Assembly: GCF_003258865.1 (NCBI RefSeq)
Contig: NZ_NPEX01000004.1
Span: 1 to 60,300 of the forward strand
Reading direction: 5' to 3'
Source: Rhodoplanes roseus
Lineage (GTDB): Bacteria > Pseudomonadota > Alphaproteobacteria > Rhizobiales > Xanthobacteraceae
DNA: 60,300 nucleotides
The position numbers were made by a program, and so were the translations under genes. How positions within the stretch are numbered: the first letter of the stretch is position 1; the number at the start of each line of letters is the position of its first letter. Under the pieces are notes generated by a model that had not been told where the DNA came from, did not search any database, and saw only the letters and a list, made by a program, of their open reading frames with translations. Shown piece by piece: positions 45,038 to 53,595 of the stretch.

Positions 45038-45799
45038 TCAGCCGCGAATGTTGTAGCCGCCGTCGATATAGTGCACGCCGCCCGTCACGTTTCCGGCACG
45101 GCCGGCCAGGAAGGCCGCGTAGGCGCCGACGTCCTCGATGCTGGCGAGCTCCTGGGTCGGGGCCCGTTCGATGGCGCGCTCCAGAAGCTCGTCGAAGGCC
45201 GGAATGCCGGAGGCGGCGCGAGTCCGCAGCGGTCCGGGCGAGAGCGCGTTGACGGAGATCTTCTTGGGGCCGAGCTCGGCCGCCATGTAGCGCGTCACCG
45301 ATTCGAGCGCCGACTTGACCGGCCCCATGACGTTGTAGTGATCGACCACCTTCTCGGCGCCGTAGAACGACACGGTCATGCAGGCGCTGCCGGGAACGAG
45401 CAGCGGCTCCATCGTGTGCACCAGACGCACGAACGAATAGACCGAGATGTCCATCGCGGTGAGGAATCCGTTCCGTGAGCAGTCGACCACGCGGCCGTGC
45501 AAGTCGTCGCGCGGGCAGAACGCCACCGAGTGCAGACAGATGTCGAGGCTGCCCCAGGTGCTCCCGATGGTGTCGCGGAGCGAAGCAAACTGCGCGTCGT
45601 CGCGGACCTCGAGGGGCAGGAACAGGGAGGCGCCGAGCTCCTCGGCGAGCGGACGCACATAGGGCGCCACCTTCTCGTTGGCGTAGGTGATCGCCAGCTC
45701 GGCTCCGAGCTCACGAAACGCCTTGGCGCAGCCATAGGCGATCGATTGATCGTTGGCGATTCCGACCACCAGGGCCTTCTTGCCGGCGAGAGAGATCAT
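45038..45799 (-). CDS. FabI-like enoyl-thioester reductase (SDR), second copy
   Basis: 253 residues. GIANDQSIAYGCAKAFRELG, HSVAFCPRDDLHGRVVDCSR, the first Tyr in SFYGAEKV and the Tyr-x6-Lys in HYNVMGPVKSALE; it ends with GGVHYIDGGYNIRG. Residues around the active site (DDLHGRV-DCS, MGPVKSAL) are shared with the copy at 32727 rather than with E. coli FabI (MGLAKASL), so the two form a subfamily. It is divergent from the large regulator gene and shares a promoter motif with the membrane protein and CoA-transferase genes. I infer an enoyl-CoA reductase role. Confidence 0.82.
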   Translation of the reverse strand: MISLAGKKALVVGIANDQSIAYGCAKAFRELGAELAITYANEKVAPYVRPLAEELGASLFLPLEVRDDAQFASLRDTIGSTWGSLDICLHSVAFCPRDDLHGRVVDCSRNGFLTAMDISVYSFVRLVHTMEPLLVPGSACMTVSFYGAEKVVDHYNVMGPVKSALESVTRYMAAELGPKKISVNALSPGPLRTRAASGIPAFDELLERAIERAPTQELASIEDVGAYAAFLAGRAGNVTGGVHYIDGGYNIRG

Positions 45800-45910
45800 C
45801 GAAAGAATCCGTATCTGTCTGGAGGAGGCATCAGACCGCGGGCCGGCGACGGACGCCGCCGGGCGCGAGCTGCAGCAGCGCGCATCGCCCCACCCCGGCG
45901 GCTCGCCGGG

Positions 45911-45949
45911 TGCGCCGATGCGACCGGTTCGACGACGCGCATCGGCGCA
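45911..45949 (-). promoter_or_regulatory. strong hairpin in the leader of the FabI-like gene
   Basis: TGCGCCGATGCG and CGCATCGGCGCA form a perfect 12-bp stem with a 15-base loop, 112 bases upstream of the FabI-like start and between it and the promoter motif at 46092. There is no U-run, so it may be a leader structure rather than a terminator. Confidence 0.45.
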
Positions 45950-46091
45950 AGGCCCGATGCGCGTGACGCTGTCGCGGGTCTAGGTCACGTCGCTCATCGA
46001 CTGCTCCATTGCCGCCTGCGTGTGCGACGGTGACGATTCCCGTGACCGCCCTCGTCGTGTCCGCCCCTCCGTAGCGGCATATGCTGCACTG

Positions 46092-46113
46092 CGAAAAGTA
46101 TCTTACGGTTACA
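46092..46113 (-). promoter_or_regulatory. shared promoter motif, copy 1 (towards the FabI-like gene)
   Basis: On the plus strand it reads GAAAAGTATCTTACGGTTA; on the minus strand TAACCGTAAGATACTTTTC points to the FabI-like gene (293 bases away). It is also about 110 bases upstream of the large regulator gene. Near-identical copies are at 51042-51060 and 51184-51205. Confidence 0.65.
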
Positions 46114-46224
46114 TCGGCCCGCGAGCCCGGATCCGCGCGCCGCACGGCGTCAGGCAGTGGTTCCCCGCATTGACTTGCCATCGTTTCCGCCCCGCAATCC
46201 CGCCGGAAATCTGCGGTGGAGAGC

Positions 46225-49200
46225 ATGGCGCTGCTGGAGACGACGACGACGCGACTGGACTTGGTCGGTTTCGACCCGGAGGAGGTCGGCGGGGTTCTGT
46301 CCCGGACGATCGCGAGTCCGGAGTTCGTCGCGTCGCCCCGCATGGCGACGCTGCTCGCGTTTCTGGTCGGCGAGTGGCTCGCCGGTCGTGAGAAGTCGAT
46401 CAAGGAATACGGAATCGCGCTTTCGGTGTTCGGTAAGGACGCGTCCTTCGATCCGAGCAGCAACGCGGTCGTGCGTGTCGAGGCCGGGCGGCTCCGGCGC
46501 CTGCTCGCCGAGTACGCGCGCGGCACCGGCGCCAATCAGCCGGTCGTTCTGCACATTCCCAAGGGATGTTACGTTCCCCGTCTGGTGAGCCCCTCGCACG
46601 GCGTCACCACCACATGCGACGCCTCGCCCGCGGGCGCGCCGCCGTGCCGGCATCATGTCACGGTCGTGTCGTGCGGCTTGAGCAGCGAGGACGGCAGCGG
46701 CTGGGCGGAGTCAATTCACGAGGCCTTTCCGGTCTTCCGCGAGCACTGCGCGCGGATCACCGAGGCGCTCGGGGGACGACTTGCCGAGGAGGGCGCCGAT
46801 CGCTTCGTCGCCTGCTTCGGGTGGCCACAGTCGCTCGAGCACGCCGCGCATCGCGGCGTGACGGCCGCGATGGAGATCGTCACGACGCTCGATCAGCATC
46901 CGGCGCTGTCGAGGGTGAAGGCTCGGGCCGGCGTCGCGACCGGCTGGGTGGTCAGCGGCTCGATCGGGGGCTCGCCGAACCGCGTGACTCCGGCCTTGCT
47001 GGGCGACGTCGTCGGAGTCGCGACGACGATCTTCTCGCACGCGCCACCGGGCAGCGTCCTGGTCTCGGAGGCCACCCGCAAGCTCACGCCGAGGATCTGC
47101 CAGACCGAGGCGCCGACCGTGCCGCTCGCTTCCGGTGGTGGGGCATGGCGTGTGACCGCGGTCAGCCCGCTCGGCGACGTTCTTCCTCATCTCGGTGCTT
47201 CGCCGTTGATCGGCCGTAAGCACGAGCTCGGTCTGCTGTGCGGGCGCTGGTCGCGCGCCGTCGGCCGCGAGGGCCAGGTCGCCGTGGTCACGGGCGAGCC
47301 GGGAATCGGAAAGTCGCGCCTCGTACAGGAGCTGTGGGCGACGATCGAGCCGCAGGCGGCGGAACGCTGGCTTCTGCGCGCCTTGCCGACCGATCGCGGT
47401 TGCTCGTTCGCCCCGATCCGCAAGCGGATCGCCGAGGCGGCCAGCATCGGCAAGGACGACGATACGCCGGCCATTCTCGACAAGCTCGCGGACCTGCTCC
47501 GGCACGCCGGCGAGACGGACGCCTTGGCCCAGCCGCTGCTCGAATCGCTGTTCGGGCTCCCGGAGGACGGCAGGCTCGCGGATCTGCCGGCGCGGCAGCG
47601 CAAGGATTCGACGCTGGCCCTGCTGGTCCGCCTGATGCTGGCCGCGGCGCGGCAGGGCCCGCTGCTCGTCGTCGTCGAGGACGCCCACTGGCTCGATCCT
47701 TCGACCCGCGAGTTCGTCTATCTCCTGGCGCGGACTATCGCGGCGGCGCCGGTCTTCCTGGTCGTCACCACTCGGCCGGAGGCCGAGGCCTGCATTCGCC
47801 GGCTCCCCCGCGCGACGGTCCTCGAGCTGGCGCCGCTCGGAAACAGCGATGCCGAGCGTCTGATTGACGAGATCGTCGGTCCCGGTGCGATCACGCCGGA
47901 CTGTCGGGGCTCGATCGTCGAGAAGGCCGAGGGCATCCCGCTGTTCATCGAGGAGCTGGCCCGGACCGTAATCGCGCCGGGGACGCCGCCCGACGGCGTC
48001 CCCGGCAGCCTCATCGACCTGTTCATGGCGCGGCTCGATCGTCTGGGCGACAACCGGCTGCTGGCCCAGGTGGCCTCGGTGATCGGTCGCGATTTCCAGG
48101 GCGACTTCTTGGCCGCGCTCCTGGACGTGCCGTCGTCGACCTTCGCCACCGCGATTCGCCAGCTGATCGAGGACGAGATCCTCCTGCCCGTCGCGGACGA
48201 CTGTAACGGCTTCCTGTGCTTCCGTCACATCCTTCTGCGCGACGCGGCCTACGAGTCGATCCTGCCGCAGCAGCGCCGCGCGTTCCACGAGCGCATCGCC
48301 CGCGCTCTCTCGACGCGGACGCGTTTCACGGTGGATCGCCGTCCGGAGTTCATCGCATCGCATTTCGACAAGGCGGACCGTCCGCACGAATCGGCGCCGC
48401 TGTGGTTCGAGGCCGGCCAGGCCGCCATGCGGGTCTTCGCCAACGAGGAGGCGCAGCACCATCTCGAGGCCGGTCTGAAGGCGCTGGACCGCATTCCGGC
48501 GGCCGAACGTCCGAAGCGGCTCGAGGCCGACATCCTCACGGCGCTCGGCGTGGTGATCCGCATCGCCAAGGGCTACGGCGCCTCCGGTCTCTATCCGCTC
48601 TACAAGCGGGCCCGGACGCTGTGCCGCGAGTTCGGCACCCGCGAGCAGGAGGCGGCGGCCTTCGCCGGCTGCTGGACCTATCTGGCCGGTCGCGGAAAGT
48701 GGGAGGAGGCGACCGATCTGGCCCGCAACTGCGCCAACAACGCGGCGCGGGCCCGCAACGCCAACCTGCTGCTGGAAGCGCGGCGGATGATCGGGACGAG
48801 CGCCCTCTATCAGGGCCGGCTCGTCACCGCGCGGGCCTGGCTGGACAAGGTGTTAGTCCGTTACGATATCGGCCGCTACAAGCCGTCCCATGGTTACGAC
48901 GCCGGTGTCGCGGCGGCCGCCTACAGCGCCTGGGCGCTGTGGCTGCAGGGCGACGAGACGGTGGCGACGGCGAATGCGAGCCTCGCCCTCACCACCGCGG
49001 CGGCCCAGAACCATGCGCCCAGCATGGCGATGGCGCTCGGCTGGCACGTGATCCTCGACATTCTGCGCGGCGAGATCGACGCCGCCCTCGATCACGGCGG
49101 TCAGCTGCGCAAGCTCAGCGACGAGCACGGCTTCGCCCATTGGCGTCCGCTCGGCGACTTCGGCGCGGCGTGGCACGCACTGCTCCGTCTCGGCGACCGC

Positions 49201-49590
49201 TCGGCGCTCACGACCATGTCGTCGGCGATCGACGACTTCCGGCGGCTGTGGGGCGGCTTCCTGTCGCCGATCCTGTGGATCACGATGGCGCAGGGCCATC
49301 TCGGCGGCGATCACGAGCTCGGGCTGGCGGCGATCGACGCGGCCTGGTCGTTTTCGGCGTCGCAGAGCGAGCATCTGTGGGACGCCGAGATCCTGCGCGT
49401 CAGCGGCGAGTTCGCGCTGGCCGAGGCGACCCCCAACTACGACTCGGCCGTCCGCCACTTCCGTCAGGCGATCAGCGTCGCGCGGGCGCAGGATGCCGTC
49501 GCGCTGGAGCGACGTGCCGCCGCCCGGCTGGCCGAGGTGGAGGCGTGTCGCGCCACCGAGGCGGCCGCTTTGCTGAAGCGCACGGCCTGA
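46225..49590 (+). CDS. large regulator: HTH-like domain, cyclase-like domain, AAA-type ATPase and TPR region
   Basis: 1,121 residues from the ATG at 46225 (a GTG three codons earlier is possible). Residues 1-120 are the winged-helix-like domain that precedes some adenylyl-cyclase-like proteins (LLAFLVGEWLAGREKSIKEY, then FDPSSNAVVRVEAGRLRRLL). Residues about 140-300 resemble a class III nucleotide cyclase, but the first metal Asp is lost (VTVVSCGLSS). The ATPase has Walker A GEPGIGKS (about 357) and Walker B LLVVVEDAHWLD (about 485). The rest is TPR-like helices. This STAND-type plan suggests a signal-dependent transcription activator of the neighbouring genes. Confidence 0.78.
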   Translation: MALLETTTTRLDLVGFDPEEVGGVLSRTIASPEFVASPRMATLLAFLVGEWLAGREKSIKEYGIALSVFGKDASFDPSSNAVVRVEAGRLRRLLAEYARGTGANQPVVLHIPKGCYVPRLVSPSHGVTTTCDASPAGAPPCRHHVTVVSCGLSSEDGSGWAESIHEAFPVFREHCARITEALGGRLAEEGADRFVACFGWPQSLEHAAHRGVTAAMEIVTTLDQHPALSRVKARAGVATGWVVSGSIGGSPNRVTPALLGDVVGVATTIFSHAPPGSVLVSEATRKLTPRICQTEAPTVPLASGGGAWRVTAVSPLGDVLPHLGASPLIGRKHELGLLCGRWSRAVGREGQVAVVTGEPGIGKSRLVQELWATIEPQAAERWLLRALPTDRGCSFAPIRKRIAEAASIGKDDDTPAILDKLADLLRHAGETDALAQPLLESLFGLPEDGRLADLPARQRKDSTLALLVRLMLAAARQGPLLVVVEDAHWLDPSTREFVYLLARTIAAAPVFLVVTTRPEAEACIRRLPRATVLELAPLGNSDAERLIDEIVGPGAITPDCRGSIVEKAEGIPLFIEELARTVIAPGTPPDGVPGSLIDLFMARLDRLGDNRLLAQVASVIGRDFQGDFLAALLDVPSSTFATAIRQLIEDEILLPVADDCNGFLCFRHILLRDAAYESILPQQRRAFHERIARALSTRTRFTVDRRPEFIASHFDKADRPHESAPLWFEAGQAAMRVFANEEAQHHLEAGLKALDRIPAAERPKRLEADILTALGVVIRIAKGYGASGLYPLYKRARTLCREFGTREQEAAAFAGCWTYLAGRGKWEEATDLARNCANNAARARNANLLLEARRMIGTSALYQGRLVTARAWLDKVLVRYDIGRYKPSHGYDAGVAAAAYSAWALWLQGDETVATANASLALTTAAAQNHAPSMAMALGWHVILDILRGEIDAALDHGGQLRKLSDEHGFAHWRPLGDFGAAWHALLRLGDRSALTTMSSAIDDFRRLWGGFLSPILWITMAQGHLGGDHELGLAAIDAAWSFSASQSEHLWDAEILRVSGEFALAEATPNYDSAVRHFRQAISVARAQDAVALERRAAARLAEVEACRATEAAALLKRTA

Positions 49591-49622
49591 CTCGGCGGCG
49601 CGTTTCGGCGCTTCGGGTTCGA

Positions 49623-49656
49623 GAGCGGGCGCGGGGCGGCGACGAGACGCCCGCTC
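49623..49656. terminator. hairpin between convergent genes
   Basis: GAGCGGGCG and CGCCCGCTC form a perfect 9-bp stem with a 16-base loop, 32 bases after the regulator stop and 50 bases before the end of the convergent membrane-protein gene. CCCTTTGTC follows on the plus strand. A bidirectional terminator is plausible. Confidence 0.5.
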
Positions 49657-49705
49657 CGCGCCCTTTGTCATGTCCGGGCTCCGGCTGGATGGCCGACCCG
49701 GGCGG

Positions 49706-50944
49706 TCAGCCCGCCTTGCGGCGCGCGACCGGCCACTTGTCGAAGAACGTGTTGAAGACGAGGAACACCATCAGCAGCGCGAACTGCCCCGCCAGCACGC
49801 CCATCATCGGGATGCCGAGCCCGAGATCGTTGCCGGCGAACGGCAGCAGCTTGTAGGCATCGAGCCAGACGAAGCCGAAGATGGTGCCCAGCACGAGCCA
49901 GATGGCGGCCCGGATGGCGACCCGCAGGCGGATGTTCGGCACCAGGTCGGCGCCCGGGTAGTCGTCGAACAGGTGGTGCCAGCACAGCATCGTCACGATG
50001 AGCGACAGCTCCAGCGAGGCGGCGGTCACGTAGGGGTTGACGCCGGGATTCATCTGGAAGCTCCTGGCCAGCCACGCGTAGAACTCCGGCATCACGATGC
50101 CGCCGCAGACGAGCGCGACGGCGAGGCCGGAGAGCCCCATCCAGGGCTGCCTGCTGGTGATCGCCTTGTAGGGGTAGCCCTCGCCGCCTTCGGCCGGAAT
50201 CAGGAACCAGAAGATGAAGCCCTGGCAGAAGGCCAGCACCTGCGGCCACGAGCCGAGCGGCTGCGTCACGATCCGGTGCCCGCCCATGTCGAGATGGAAG
50301 AAGCTCGGCACGAACAGCGCCACCCAGACGATCAGCGCCACGACCGTGCTGGTGGCCATCAGGCCGACGCCGTCGAGCGGCGGCGCGACATTGCCGGCCC
50401 ACGGCTTCTTCTGGAACAGCGACACGAAGGGAATCTGGGCGATGATCACCGGCAGCACGTAGAAGTTCGACGCCTCCCAGCCTTCGAGGGCGATCTTCAG
50501 CTCGTCGAGCGTCCGTGGCGCCAGGAGGATTCTCAGGTTGAACGGCGTCCACCACACGCCGAGGAGGCCCACCAGCGCCAGGAAGCCGGCGATTCCGCAG
50601 AGGACGCTGACGCCCGTGTACCACACGCCCGCCATCGGTTGCGAGGTGCCGAAGCGATACTTGCCGTAGTTGCCGAAGATGAGCGTCTGCCAGATCCAGG
50701 CGCAGATCGCGCACCAGAAGAACGTACCTTCGGCGAACACGCCGATGAACTTCTTGGCGAGTGCGGGGTCGGCGCTCGCCAACCCCTCGGCCGCCGTGAG
50801 GCTGATGAACAATTTGGCCAGGGTTCCCCAGAGCGGCCAGTAGATCAGGGCGAACGCGAAACAGAGCAACACGCCGGTCGCTCCGATGGACAGCTTGCCG
50901 CTGATCTGAAATCTCTCGGCTCTCGTCGAGATTGCGTCTGTCAT
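49706..50944 (-). CDS. uncharacterised polytopic membrane protein (probable carrier)
   Basis: 412 residues from the ATG at 50944 (GGAGACGAGC upstream); the frame is open further back but without coding character. About ten to eleven hydrophobic segments are visible, rich in Trp and Phe. Short conserved-looking loops are FHLDMGGHRIVTQPLGSWPQ, EGGEGYPYKAITSRQPWMGL and CWHHLFDDYPGADLVP. I do not recognise the family. It shares the promoter motif with the CoA-transferase operon and the FabI-like gene, so transport of the acid handled by those enzymes is the simplest guess. Confidence 0.7.
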   Translation of the reverse strand: MTDAISTRAERFQISGKLSIGATGVLLCFAFALIYWPLWGTLAKLFISLTAAEGLASADPALAKKFIGVFAEGTFFWCAICAWIWQTLIFGNYGKYRFGTSQPMAGVWYTGVSVLCGIAGFLALVGLLGVWWTPFNLRILLAPRTLDELKIALEGWEASNFYVLPVIIAQIPFVSLFQKKPWAGNVAPPLDGVGLMATSTVVALIVWVALFVPSFFHLDMGGHRIVTQPLGSWPQVLAFCQGFIFWFLIPAEGGEGYPYKAITSRQPWMGLSGLAVALVCGGIVMPEFYAWLARSFQMNPGVNPYVTAASLELSLIVTMLCWHHLFDDYPGADLVPNIRLRVAIRAAIWLVLGTIFGFVWLDAYKLLPFAGNDLGLGIPMMGVLAGQFALLMVFLVFNTFFDKWPVARRKAG

Positions 50945-51041
50945 GCTCGTCTCCTGCGCGCGAGGCGACGCTCGATCGCCCGCCTCCCAAATCGGTTGTC
51001 GGATAGTCGCGCGCGGATGATGGAGAGGCCGCCCGGGCCGC

Positions 51042-51060
51042 AGAAGTAACTTACGGTTAG
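51042..51060 (-). promoter_or_regulatory. shared promoter motif, copy 2 (towards the membrane-protein gene)
   Basis: The plus strand reads AGAAGTAACTTACGGTTAG; on the minus strand CTAACCGTAAGTTACTTCT points at the membrane-protein gene, whose start is 97 bases away. It matches copies 1 and 3 in the core TAACCGTAA plus TACTT. Confidence 0.7.
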
Positions 51061-51183
51061 GACGATCGTGTCCTGTCAGGAACGGCGTGGGCGTGATCCA
51101 CACCGAGGCGGCGTGCCGTTCCTCGAACGATCGCGGCGCCGGGTCGCCACGGGGCGGACGCATCGGAACGGGACGAGGAGCAA

Positions 51184-51205
51184 TCTAACCGTAACATACT
51201 TTTCG
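51184..51205 (+). promoter_or_regulatory. shared promoter motif, copy 3 (towards the CoA-transferase operon)
   Basis: The plus strand reads TCTAACCGTAACATACTTTT, pointing at the CoA-transferase A gene with its start 97 bases away, the same spacing and orientation as copy 2 has to its gene. Confidence 0.7.
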
Positions 51206-51302
51206 TGGCCCACTCGTCTCACTACCCAAGGACCGGAACCGACGGACCGGACGTTCGCGGTCGACGCCGCCTTCACACACGTTCGCTGGAACGGAGCAGT
51301 CG

Positions 51303-52055
51303 ATGAGCAAAGTGATGCAGTTGGACGACGCCATGGGGCGCGTCTCTCGTGGCAGCCGATTGATGATCGGGGAATTCGTCGGTGCGGCCGAGCCGACGAA
51401 GTGTATCGAGTGGCTGGTCGAGCACGAGGTCGGCGACCTCACCCTGATCGCCCTCACGCCCGGCATGACGGGCGGCTTCGGCAAGGGCCATCTCTACGCC
51501 AAGGGTCTGGTGAAGGAGCTGATCTCGAGTCACGTCGCCACCACGACCGAGTCGTCCGACGCCTATCTGGCGGACAAGCTGCTGGTCCGGCAGTTCTATC
51601 CGATGGGCACCGTCGCCGAAAAGGTGCGGGCCGGCGCGATGGGGCTCGGCGGCGTGCTGGTGCCGGTCGGCATCGGCATCCTCGACCAGCCCGGACTATT
51701 CCCGGAGCTCGCCGAGCCCAAGCAGAAGATCATGCTGAACGGCAAGGAGTACTTCGTCGAGGAGGCGCTCCGCGCCGACGTCGCCCTGGTGAAGGGCTGG
51801 CGCGCCGACGAGCTCGGCAATGTCGAGTTCCGCTACACCAGCGCGCAGAACCAGTGCGACATCGCGATGGCGGCGGACTACGCGATCGTCGAGGTGAACG
51901 AGATCGTACCGGTCGGAACCATCCCGCCCGACCGCGTCGGCATTCCCGGGCCGTTCATCGACGCCGTGGTCCAGGGCCAGACGCTGGCCGAGCAGAACGA
52001 CCACTATCGCAACCACTGGATCAAGCTCGGCCGCCTCGCCCCGGTCGCCCCCTGA
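51303..52055 (+). CDS. CoA-transferase subunit A, second paralogue
   Basis: 250 residues. Class I alpha-subunit features: SRLMIGEFVGAAEPTKCIEW, YPMGTVAEKVRAGAMGLGGV, EALRADVALVKGWRADELGN and VPVGTIPPDRVGIPGPFID. It differs enough from the 25322 copy (LMIGEF-GAAEP against IMFGGF-GVGSP) to suggest another acid substrate. It heads a five-gene operon with subunit B, the isomerase-like gene, the dehydrogenase and the crotonase. Confidence 0.85.
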   Translation: MSKVMQLDDAMGRVSRGSRLMIGEFVGAAEPTKCIEWLVEHEVGDLTLIALTPGMTGGFGKGHLYAKGLVKELISSHVATTTESSDAYLADKLLVRQFYPMGTVAEKVRAGAMGLGGVLVPVGIGILDQPGLFPELAEPKQKIMLNGKEYFVEEALRADVALVKGWRADELGNVEFRYTSAQNQCDIAMAADYAIVEVNEIVPVGTIPPDRVGIPGPFIDAVVQGQTLAEQNDHYRNHWIKLGRLAPVAP

Positions 52056-52067
52056 GGAGTGCCTGAC

Positions 52068-52784
52068 ATGGACGCGAAGGTTTCTGTCCGACCCGCATCG
52101 CCCGACCTCGCCCGTCTCAGCCCGCGCGAGATCATCGCCCGCCGCTGCGCCGCCGAGGTGAAGGACGGCGAGGTCGTCAATCTCGGCTTCGGCATCCCGA
52201 CCCTCACCTCGAACTACCTGCCGAAGGGCATGTCGGTGATCTTCCACGCCGAGAACGGCTGCTTTGGCTTCGGTGCCAAGCCGGCGACTCTCGATGCCGA
52301 CAGCGACATCACCAATGCCGGCTGCGAGCCGATCACGCTGTTGCCGGGCGCCTGCGTGATGCCGCTCACCACCTCGTTCGGCGCGATGCGCAACGGCTTC
52401 ATAGACATCACCGTCCTGGGCGCCCTGGAGGTCGACCAGGAGGGCAATCTCGCGAACTGGGCAGCCAAGCGGAACGGCCACTGGTGGCCCGGACCGGGCG
52501 GCGCCATGGACCTGTGCTACGGCGTCAAGCGGGTGATCGCAGCGCTCCAGCACATCGACAAGGCCGGCGACAGCAAGGTCAAGCGCCGCTCGACGCTGCC
52601 GCTCACCGGCACGCGCTGCATCAAGGTCATCGTCACCGACAAGGCGGTGTTCGACGTGAAGCCGGAAGGCGGCCTGATCCTGCGCGAGGCTTTCCCGGGA
52701 CTCGGCGTCGAGGACATCCGCGCCATCACGGAGGCCGATTTCGAGGTCGCGCCGGACTTCGGCCCGATGCGGCTGGGTCTCTAG
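52068..52784 (+). CDS. CoA-transferase subunit B, second paralogue
   Basis: 238 residues from the ATG at 52068 (GAGGAG 8 bases upstream). The catalytic Glu is in IFHAENGCFGFGAKP; also VNLGFGIPTLTSNYLPKGMS and GPGGAMDLCYGVKRVIAALQ. It lies 12 bases after subunit A and forms the active site with it. Confidence 0.87.
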   Translation: MDAKVSVRPASPDLARLSPREIIARRCAAEVKDGEVVNLGFGIPTLTSNYLPKGMSVIFHAENGCFGFGAKPATLDADSDITNAGCEPITLLPGACVMPLTTSFGAMRNGFIDITVLGALEVDQEGNLANWAAKRNGHWWPGPGGAMDLCYGVKRVIAALQHIDKAGDSKVKRRSTLPLTGTRCIKVIVTDKAVFDVKPEGGLILREAFPGLGVEDIRAITEADFEVAPDFGPMRLGL

Positions 52785-52815
52785 GGCCGGCCGATACAAG
52801 ATCAGAGGTTTTGCA

Positions 52816-53454
52816 ATGCCTGTCGTCGAGTGGTTCTACGACGTCATCTCGCCGTTCGCCTATATCCAGCAGGAGCAGTTCGATCGTCTGCCCCCGGACG
52901 TGGAGGTGGTGCCGAAGCCGATCGTGCTCGGTGCCATCCTGGATCACTGGAAGACGAAGGGGCCGGCGGAGATCCCCACCAAGCGCACTTTCATTTACCG
53001 GATCGCCCAGCAGCGGGCGATCGAGCGGAACGTGCCCTACAAGACGCCGCCCGCCCATCCGTTCAATCCGATCCGGGCGCTGCGTCTGGCGGTCGCGGTC
53101 GGTGCGACGGTCGACACAACGCGGACCATCATGCGGTTCATCTGGCGCGACGGCGGCGACGTCAACGCGCCGGACGGCTGGGCCGAGCTGTGCTCCCGGC
53201 TCGGCGTGTCGCCGACCGACGAGGCGTTCATCGCCACGGAGGCCGTCAAGGGCGGGCTGCGGGCCAACACCGATCGCGCCATCGCGCTCGGCGTGTTCGG
53301 GGTTCCCACCTTCCACCTGAACGGCGAGCTGTTCTGGGGCGAGGACGCGACCGGCCTCTTCCTCTCCTATCTGGCGCAGCCCACGTTGTTCGATACGGGT
53401 GAATGGGCCCGGATCAGCGACCTGCCGGTCGGGATCCAACGCAAGGCCGCATGA
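52816..53454 (+). CDS. thioredoxin-fold protein of the HCCA isomerase/DsbA family
   Basis: 212 residues. It begins MPVVEWFYDVISPFAYIQQE (the D-x-x-SPFAY start of 2-hydroxychromene-2-carboxylate isomerase and GST-kappa-like proteins) and has the cis-Pro loop GVFGVPTFHLNGELFWGEDA. There is no CxxC, so it is not a thiol oxidase; glutathione-dependent isomerases use the Ser. Its place between CoA-transferase and hydroxyacyl-CoA dehydrogenase genes suggests isomerisation of an acyl or ring-derived intermediate. Confidence 0.8.
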   Translation: MPVVEWFYDVISPFAYIQQEQFDRLPPDVEVVPKPIVLGAILDHWKTKGPAEIPTKRTFIYRIAQQRAIERNVPYKTPPAHPFNPIRALRLAVAVGATVDTTRTIMRFIWRDGGDVNAPDGWAELCSRLGVSPTDEAFIATEAVKGGLRANTDRAIALGVFGVPTFHLNGELFWGEDATGLFLSYLAQPTLFDTGEWARISDLPVGIQRKAA

Positions 53455-53595
53455 GGGCGTTCGACGAAAGCCCTCATGCGCGGGGCGCCGACGGACCTCG
53501 ACCGCCGGCGTCGTCTCTATCCCCGCCGTGAAACTCGAAGGATCGTCTGCTTCGTCTCCGCGCCCGCGGGGACGGGCGGGACAAGGAGTCGGAAG

